A stretch of 32,606 nt of DNA from contig JAAYQF010000120.1 in assembly GCA_012519425.1 (NCBI GenBank), positions 1-32,606 of the forward strand. Reading direction: 5' to 3'. Under the pieces are notes generated by a model. It saw only the letters and a list, made by a program, of their open reading frames with translations, was not told the DNA's origin and ran no database searches. Shown piece by piece: positions 26,946 to 32,606 of this stretch. The DNA is from Bacteroidales bacterium (GTDB lineage Bacteria > Bacteroidota > Bacteroidia > Bacteroidales > Paludibacteraceae). A program made the position numbers and the translations under genes. Position 1 is the stretch's first letter. The number at the start of each line of letters is the position of its first letter.

Positions 26946-27032
26946 ATTCAAAAAATATTCGTAAATTGCCTGACAAATCTAATTCAACCCAATGACAATC
27001 ATCAATATTATAAAATTAGCTTTTGCAAAAAA

Positions 27033-29330
27033 ATGAATAAATACAAAAATATCTGTTTCTTACTTATTATTGGCCTGATAGGCTTTTTTCATTCCAATAC
27101 CTACGTTTCAGCCGCGGAAGTTAGTGTAGGAAAATGGCGGTTGGTGATCAATGAAACAAACGGAAAGGCAAATATATACAACCAAAACACCCTGTTAATT
27201 GCCGATAATCAATGCTCTTATACTGTAAACAATACAACGAGAAGTCAGGAACAGTTATTAGCCAGACGAATTCAAATAAGTGACATTACCGATGCTTTCG
27301 GTAGCGGAAAACTTGTTACCATTTCAGCCCGGGAAAGCAGTGGGATCAAAGTTTATCATCATTATTACCTTTATAACAATAAAGATTATATTTTAACCGA
27401 ATTTTCGGTAGAATCAACTCAAGACATATCATCGAATTATCTTGCACCGGTTAAAACATCAACAACGACAAGTTTTTTACCTAACAACAACAATAAGACA
27501 CTCTTTGTTCCTTTTGACAACGACAGGTGGGTTCGCTATAAAGCCGTCAACTTTGGAACCTCATCCACAAGTTATGAGGTTGGCCTGGTATTTAACGCCA
27601 CTTCAAAGCAAGGCCTGGTACTTGGTTCTATAGAGCATGACACATGGAAAACCGGTATTGTAATATCAACAAACATCTTCAATTCCGTAAAATCTATGGA
27701 AGTGTACGGTGGTATTACGTCGGAAGAAACCAGAGATGTTCTTGCCCATGGGAAGGTAAAAGGGAAAAAGATCAAATCTCCCAAAATTTTTATCGGCTAC
27801 TTTGATGATTGGCGCGTAGGAATGGAAACTTATGGTGATGCCAATGCCATAGTGGCCCCCAAACTTCCATGGGATAAGCCGAAACCTTTTGGTTGGAATA
27901 GCTGGGGTGCACTTCAAACGAATGTTTCATACACAAACTCAACACAAGTAGCTGACTATATTTACAATAACCTGCAAAGTAATAATTTTTGTGACACAGA
28001 TGGTGTTGTTTACATTGGACTGGATTCCTACTGGGATAATATTACACTAACGGACAGGATCAAGTTTGTCAAATTCTGCAAAGCCCGTGGACAAAAAGGA
28101 GGTATATACTGGAGTCCTTTTGTGGATTGGGCTAAAAATCCCGATCGGTTGGTTGAAGGCTCAAGTAATGTTTTTTACAGGGACATTTATTTGTATGCGA
28201 ACGGACAACCTATAAGGACAACTAATATTGATGCATACGCAGTGGACCCGACTCATCCTGCCACTAAAAAAAGAGCTGAAACCTATATCTCCCAGTTCAA
28301 ATTAGCCGGATTTGAGTATCTTAAACTGGATTTTCTGACTCATGGATCCTTAGAAGCAGATGCGTACCATGACGACACGATATATACCGGAATACAGGCT
28401 TACAATCAAGGTTTAAAACACATTGTGGATTATTTGGACAACTCAATGTATATAAACTTTTCAATCGCACCTCTTTTCCCGGCTCATCACGCACACGGGC
28501 GCAGGATAGCATGTGATGCCTATGCAGCAATGACCGGGGATATGAGCACGGAATACACCTTGAATTCACTAACCTACGGTTGGTGGCTTGATCATGTGTA
28601 TAATTACAACGATGCCGATAATGTTGTGCTGGATGGTGTTAATATTGGCGAGAACAGGGCAAGGATCACCTCTTCTGTCATTACGGGCATTTTTACAATT
28701 GGTGATGACTATAGTGAAACAGGTCCGCAAATACCCAAAGTAAGAGCTCCCTCATTATTGACCAAACCGGAGATAAGCAGAATTGTGCATAATTGCAAAG
28801 CTTTTCGTCCGGTAGATTCTGCAGAAGGTGATGCCGCTGCCGATATGTTTATCACCACAGTGGCAGATACAACCTATGTAGCTTCGCTGAATTATACCAT
28901 CAACACGAAGCCCACTTTGATTGATTTTAATAAAATCGGACTAACTAAAGGTACGCGGTACGTCGTTCATGAATTATGGACCAATACTTTCTGTGAACAA
29001 ATTGATTCCTGGACGGAAAGCCTGCCAAGAAGAGATGTCCGGCTATTTAAAATTTATCCCAGGTCTTTTTCTGAAATTGAACAAGTGGGTGCAAACAGTA
29101 ATTTTTCTGTTTTTCCCAATCCGGCTTCACATGAGCTCCGCTTTAACCTAAAAAACAATGAGGTGATAAAATCAGCATCGATTTACTCCCTAATTGGTAA
29201 TAAAATCAAAAAATTCAGTATAACTGATTCCAACAAAATACCAATCGATGATTTGGCTAAAGGGACTTATATTGTTAAAATAGAATCGGATAGGGAAACA
29301 TTTTACACTTCTGCATTTATTAAAGAATAA
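27033..29330 (+). CDS. Clan GH-D glycosidase (alpha-galactosidase-like) with T9SS tail
   Basis: A 765-residue secreted enzyme. Signal peptide (cleavage near VSAAE, about residue 29), N-terminal beta-sandwich (about 30-280), (beta/alpha)8 barrel starting at KPFGWNSWG (about 283), a C-terminal beta-domain, and a type A T9SS sorting domain from about 690 (SVFPNPASHELRF...GTYIVKIESD). The GWNSWG and YLKLDF motifs are those of clan GH-D (GH27/GH36), giving Asp433 as the nucleophile. Asp495 in RRIACDAYA is my candidate acid/base. It belongs to a less-studied branch, so alpha-galactosidase is the default call; beta-L-arabinopyranosidase, known in GH27, is possible. It is likely attached to or released at the cell surface by T9SS, unlike the GH36 upstream. 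Confidence 0.8.
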   Translation: MNKYKNICFLLIIGLIGFFHSNTYVSAAEVSVGKWRLVINETNGKANIYNQNTLLIADNQCSYTVNNTTRSQEQLLARRIQISDITDAFGSGKLVTISARESSGIKVYHHYYLYNNKDYILTEFSVESTQDISSNYLAPVKTSTTTSFLPNNNNKTLFVPFDNDRWVRYKAVNFGTSSTSYEVGLVFNATSKQGLVLGSIEHDTWKTGIVISTNIFNSVKSMEVYGGITSEETRDVLAHGKVKGKKIKSPKIFIGYFDDWRVGMETYGDANAIVAPKLPWDKPKPFGWNSWGALQTNVSYTNSTQVADYIYNNLQSNNFCDTDGVVYIGLDSYWDNITLTDRIKFVKFCKARGQKGGIYWSPFVDWAKNPDRLVEGSSNVFYRDIYLYANGQPIRTTNIDAYAVDPTHPATKKRAETYISQFKLAGFEYLKLDFLTHGSLEADAYHDDTIYTGIQAYNQGLKHIVDYLDNSMYINFSIAPLFPAHHAHGRRIACDAYAAMTGDMSTEYTLNSLTYGWWLDHVYNYNDADNVVLDGVNIGENRARITSSVITGIFTIGDDYSETGPQIPKVRAPSLLTKPEISRIVHNCKAFRPVDSAEGDAAADMFITTVADTTYVASLNYTINTKPTLIDFNKIGLTKGTRYVVHELWTNTFCEQIDSWTESLPRRDVRLFKIYPRSFSEIEQVGANSNFSVFPNPASHELRFNLKNNEVIKSASIYSLIGNKIKKFSITDSNKIPIDDLAKGTYIVKIESDRETFYTSAFIKE

Positions 29331-29357
29331 TGAACTCGTCAAAATTAATTTAAAGCT

Positions 29358-31055
29358 ATGTATAAAAATTTCTTATTAAGCTTCCTGATACTGCTTATTG
29401 GTTGTTCTTCCCTTAACGCAAAAACAATAAGGCTGCTGGCTATTGGAAATAGTTTTTCAGATGATGCAATAGAAGCCAATCTTTATGAACTGGCACTAGC
29501 AGAAGGCGATACTATGATTATCGCCAACATGTACATCGGTGGTGCTACTTTGGAAACGCATGCCACCAACGCTGCCAATAATATTGCTTCTTATTCTTAT
29601 AGAAAGATTGTGAACGGTACACGCACCGTTACATCAAATTATTCTATTGAAACGGCTTTAGCGGAAGAAGACTGGGATTATATCTCTTTTCAGCAAGCCA
29701 GTCAGCTCTCGGGTCTGTATGATAGTTACTTTCCTCATTTAAACAACCTAAAATCTTATGTCGGGGAACGTGCAACCAATCCAAATGTGCAATTTGTTTT
29801 TCACTCAACATGGGCTTATGCCCAAAACTTCAATAATTCAAACTTTACCAACTACTACAATGGAGACCAAATGACCATGTATAACGCCATTGTAGATGCA
29901 TCTCACAGAGCAGCAGAAGAAGCCGGCATCAGCATTGTTGTTCCCGCCGGAACAGCCATACAAAACGGCAGGTCGAGCATTATAGGAGATAATTTTTGCA
30001 GGGATGGTTTTCACCTGGAATTGACTTACGGAAGATACACAGCTGCCTGTACCTGGTACGAAAAACTGTTTAATAAAGTCGTGGTTGGAAACAAATACAG
30101 ACCATTCACCGTTACTGCTTTCCAAGCAAAAGTGGCACAACACGCGGCTCATTATGCCGTAGAAAATCCGAAGCAAGTTACTTCTTTGGCTCATCTGGTA
30201 GACGATACAGAGAAAGTGCCGTTCAACAACAGAATTAATTTAAGCTTTGGAAGTTCAACTACTGAGGGAGCCTGGAATGCTTTGGAAGGTTTCACTGTTG
30301 GTTCCGGCACAAATGACCTGAAAGATATTTACAGCGACATAACCGATGTTGATGTTGTAGTTACTGAAAGGTTTTGCGGAGTAAATCAAGACGGTCCCAC
30401 TGCAACAGCGACAGAGCTGAATATGCCCGGCGATGTCAGCAAAAAGTCATTTTTTGGCAATAAAAAGCAATTCGGCGGAATTGTTACAGCAACTGCAAAA
30501 ATTAAATTTACTTCCTTGGATAAAGACAAGACCTATGATTTTGCAATATTTGGAAGCAGGATGAACTCTACAGATAACAGAGAAACTTATTACAAGTTTT
30601 CAGGAAAGACCCCGGAGGACACAATTCTTTATCTGAATATAAGTAATAATAACAGAAAGCTGGTTAAAGCTATTGGAATAGCTCCCAATGATGACGGAGA
30701 AATTGAACTGGAAGTTGGTCCGGGACCAAACAACAACAATTCGTACGGCTTCTACTACATCACTGCTTTAAGTTTCGCTCCCCATAGTGTTGCATCGTCT
30801 GCGGTAAACGAACCGGTTCATTTCTCTTTAAATGCTTACCCCAATCCCGTTCTAAATCAACTATACACCAGGTCTGAATCACCTTTAACTCACATAGAAA
30901 TTTATAATTACGCCGGTGTAAAAGTAATGAGTAAGTCACTTGATAAAGAGACAAATTTTTCTACTAACGTTGACTACCTTCCTTCAGGAGTCTATTTCAT
31001 CAGAGCAGAAGACATAAATCAAAACCAGCTTACAGAGAAAATAATTAAACAATAA
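29358..31055 (+). CDS. DUF4886 SGNH-hydrolase-like protein with T9SS tail
   Basis: A 565-residue secreted protein. The DUF4886 domain (about 22-265) starts with RLLAIGNSFSDDA, where Ser32 matches the SGNH nucleophile, and ends with CRDGFHLELTYGRY, supplying the D-x-x-H pair Asp216/His219. An esterase role is plausible, for example removal of acetyl groups from the glycan. A second beta-rich domain (about 285-485, beginning INLSFGSSTTEGAWN) is of a type seen in other secreted proteins. The C-terminal AYPNPVLNQLY...PSGVYFIRAED (from 491) is a type A T9SS sorting domain. The N-terminus has both a lipobox-like LIGC and a type I site (LNA-K); T9SS cargo status favours type I cleavage. It lies 27 bp after the GH-D gene. 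Confidence 0.8.
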   Translation: MYKNFLLSFLILLIGCSSLNAKTIRLLAIGNSFSDDAIEANLYELALAEGDTMIIANMYIGGATLETHATNAANNIASYSYRKIVNGTRTVTSNYSIETALAEEDWDYISFQQASQLSGLYDSYFPHLNNLKSYVGERATNPNVQFVFHSTWAYAQNFNNSNFTNYYNGDQMTMYNAIVDASHRAAEEAGISIVVPAGTAIQNGRSSIIGDNFCRDGFHLELTYGRYTAACTWYEKLFNKVVVGNKYRPFTVTAFQAKVAQHAAHYAVENPKQVTSLAHLVDDTEKVPFNNRINLSFGSSTTEGAWNALEGFTVGSGTNDLKDIYSDITDVDVVVTERFCGVNQDGPTATATELNMPGDVSKKSFFGNKKQFGGIVTATAKIKFTSLDKDKTYDFAIFGSRMNSTDNRETYYKFSGKTPEDTILYLNISNNNRKLVKAIGIAPNDDGEIELEVGPGPNNNNSYGFYYITALSFAPHSVASSAVNEPVHFSLNAYPNPVLNQLYTRSESPLTHIEIYNYAGVKVMSKSLDKETNFSTNVDYLPSGVYFIRAEDINQNQLTEKIIKQ

Positions 31056-31058
31056 AAT

Positions 31059-31196
31059 ATGAAGAAAAATATTTTAACTACAATAAGTTTATTAGTTATA
31101 ATATTTTCTACAGCGCAAAATGAATTAGGACACCAAATCGTTGCAAATGATATTTTAAGCTGGTTCTACTCAATTGGAGAAACCCCCAAACCATGA
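31059..31196 (+). CDS. Small secreted peptide ORF (45 residues) overlapping the GH30 start
   Basis: An ATG 3 nt after the DUF4886 stop opens a 45-codon frame ending in TGA at 31194-31196. It begins MKKNILTTISLL, a good signal peptide with possible cleavage near STAQ (about residue 20), leaving about 25 mature residues (including HQIVANDILSWFYSIG). Its stop overlaps the GH30 start as ATGA, so translation of the two would be coupled. I do not recognise the peptide. It may be a true small protein, a leader for coupling, or the truncated 5' end of a lost gene. Confidence 0.5.
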   Translation: MKKNILTTISLLVIIFSTAQNELGHQIVANDILSWFYSIGETPKP

Positions 31197-32584
31197 GACA
31201 TTATTTTTCTATTACATTACTTATTTTATGTCAGGTAGCCATTGGGCAACAAACAATCTTTATCAACCCTGACGTAAAATATCAGACACTGGAAGGATGG
31301 GGTATATCCTTATCCTGGTGGGCACATGATGTAGGGGATAAGTTTTCAGATGAAGATCTGGATGTTTTTTGCAGGTGGTTGACTGATCCCGAGGAATTAA
31401 ACATGAACGTATTCCGTTACAATATCAGCGGCGGGGACGACCCGTCTCACAATCACATGCGCCCCGATGCACAGGTTCCCGGTTATAAAACAGCTGAATT
31501 TAATGATTACGATTGGTCACGCAATGCTGCACAACGTAATATTCTGTTAAAAGTAAATGCAATGCGTCCTGATGCAATTTACGAAGCAGCAAATTATTCA
31601 CCACCATACTGGATGACAAAAAGTGGTTGCTCAGCCGGAGATTCACTGGGATTGGATAATTTAAAGGATGATTATTACGATGATTTCGCATGTTATCTCG
31701 CAGATGTTGTCAGGTACTACAAAGCACAATACAATATTACTTTCAGTTCCATATCACCTATCAATGAACCATTTTCTAATTGGTGGAAAGCCGGAGGGAC
31801 ACAAGAAGGTTGCGCTTTTTCTCAGGAAAATCAAGAAAAAATCATCCGGGAACTATATCTGGAGCTTAAGAAACACGACATGTTATCCTACACAGGAATT
31901 GCTGTCATGGATGCAAACAGCATAGATGAATGTCTGAAAGGACTCATGGGCTATGAAAAAGCCGGTATCCTATCCATGATCAAACAAATCAATGTGCATA
32001 GTTATGCCGGTACTCAAAGAAAAGAATTAAATGCATTTGCGAACAGGCATCAAATTCCGCTGTGGCAATCAGAATCCGGTCCACTATGGGTGGAAAAGAA
32101 AGGCCCGGATAATTTTCTTTTTATGGCTCAACGTATTGTTACTGACATGAAAGAACTTAAACCTGTTGTATGGTGTGATTGGCAGTACATGGGAAGAGGA
32201 TTCGGGGGCGTATGGTCGTTAGTAGGATATAACCTCGGAACAAAGGCATATGAACGCACAATGGGATATTATTGCCGGAAACAGTTTACGCATCTGATAA
32301 AGCAAGGATATACTTTCATCGAAAATGACAATGAAAACACATTGACAGCAATTTCTCCCGATCAAAAAACGATGGTCGTTGTAATCGTTAATCAGCATGA
32401 AAAAGATAAGGAGTTCAATATTGACTTCGGAGCTTCATTCAAGCCCAAAAAGGCAAGCCTATTTCGAACTTCAGAAACAGAAAATTACATTTCAATTTCT
32501 GACGACCGCAATATTGATTTCGAGAATTATAGAATCAATTGTAAAAGGAAATCCGTCACAAGCATCGTCTTGGAAGGTAAGTGA
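31193..32584 (+). CDS. GH30 family glycosidase (possible endo-beta-1,6-galactanase)
   Basis: A 463-residue exported enzyme with a signal peptide (cleavage near AIGQ, about residue 18), a (beta/alpha)8 barrel (about 22-390) and a C-terminal beta-sandwich (390-463). The acid/base Glu192 is in SPINEPFSNWW and the nucleophile Glu294 in LWQSESGPLW. The start of the barrel, TLEGWGISLSWWA, resembles GH30 endo-beta-1,6-galactanases (subfamily 5) more than GH30 glucosylceramidases or xylanases. This fits the alpha-galactosidases in the same locus. The start ATG overlaps the stop of the preceding small ORF. There is no T9SS tail or lipobox. The stop is 22 bp from the right edge, so the PUL may continue. 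The subfamily call is from memory of motifs. Confidence 0.85.
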   Translation: MRHYFSITLLILCQVAIGQQTIFINPDVKYQTLEGWGISLSWWAHDVGDKFSDEDLDVFCRWLTDPEELNMNVFRYNISGGDDPSHNHMRPDAQVPGYKTAEFNDYDWSRNAAQRNILLKVNAMRPDAIYEAANYSPPYWMTKSGCSAGDSLGLDNLKDDYYDDFACYLADVVRYYKAQYNITFSSISPINEPFSNWWKAGGTQEGCAFSQENQEKIIRELYLELKKHDMLSYTGIAVMDANSIDECLKGLMGYEKAGILSMIKQINVHSYAGTQRKELNAFANRHQIPLWQSESGPLWVEKKGPDNFLFMAQRIVTDMKELKPVVWCDWQYMGRGFGGVWSLVGYNLGTKAYERTMGYYCRKQFTHLIKQGYTFIENDNENTLTAISPDQKTMVVVIVNQHEKDKEFNIDFGASFKPKKASLFRTSETENYISISDDRNIDFENYRINCKRKSVTSIVLEGK

Positions 32585-32606
32585 ATATTCGCTACCATCC
32601 AATATC

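Noticed and set aside
27017-27028. TTAGCTTTTGC before the GH-D gene as a -7 promoter element
   Set aside because: It has one extra base relative to TAnnTTTG and lies so close to the ATG at 27033 that transcription would start at or after the start codon.
29397-29410. Lipobox-like LIGC at the N-terminus of the DUF4886 protein, suggesting a lipoprotein
   Set aside because: A clear T9SS sorting domain at the C-terminus and a type I cleavage site a few residues later favour soluble T9SS cargo; not fully excluded.

Overview
The window is a stretch of a Bacteroidota chromosome, most likely from the order Bacteroidales. The signs are TAnnTTTG-type -7 promoter elements, start codons without Shine-Dalgarno sequences, a SusC/SusD pair, a DUF4270 lipoprotein and several C-terminal type IX secretion (T9SS) sorting domains. 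The T9SS domains argue against Bacteroides itself and fit families such as Dysgonomonadaceae or Paludibacteraceae. I cannot name a species. I see no RNA genes, CRISPR array, transposase or phage gene.

The left part (1-8709) is housekeeping. It opens with the C-terminal half of an alpha-glucan phosphorylase that runs off the left edge. A leftward operon follows, panC-panD-tgt (pantothenate/CoA synthesis and queuosine tRNA modification). Divergent from panC is a rightward pair: a 'half' glycogen synthase that appears to lack catalytic residues, and a DUF4270 lipoprotein. Next is rpsA, coding for an unusually long ribosomal protein S1 with a charged tail at each end. A strong terminator and a roughly 160-bp imperfect inverted-repeat element (8801-8961) close this part.

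The right part (8964-32584) is a polysaccharide utilization locus (PUL). A leftward AraC-family regulator faces a long rightward array: MFS sugar:H+ symporter, a cytoplasmic DUF5107-TPR protein, GH36 alpha-galactosidase, aldose 1-epimerase, SusC, SusD, two tandem seven-bladed FG-GAP/VCBS propeller proteins with T9SS tails, a clan GH-D glycosidase with a T9SS tail, a DUF4886 SGNH-hydrolase-like protein with a T9SS tail, a 45-residue secreted peptide, and a GH30 glycosidase. The AraC/MFS intergenic region holds divergent promoter elements and several repeated sequences that could be operator sites.

My reading is that T9SS-exported enzymes and binding proteins act at the surface on a galactose-containing glycan, possibly a beta-1,6-galactan or arabinogalactan with alpha-galactosyl caps. 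SusCD imports fragments, GH36 removes alpha-galactose in the periplasm, GalM converts the released anomer, and the MFS porter moves sugar into the cytoplasm, where the DUF5107-TPR protein may act. The substrate is inferred from enzyme families, not shown. The parts most worth a second look are the DUF5107-TPR protein, the T9SS-secreted propeller pair in the slot usually held by SusE/SusF-type binding proteins, the degenerate half glycogen synthase, the TGT without its zinc cysteines, and the tiny secreted ORF whose stop overlaps the GH30 start. The longest stretch without a gene is about 250 bp (8710-8963).
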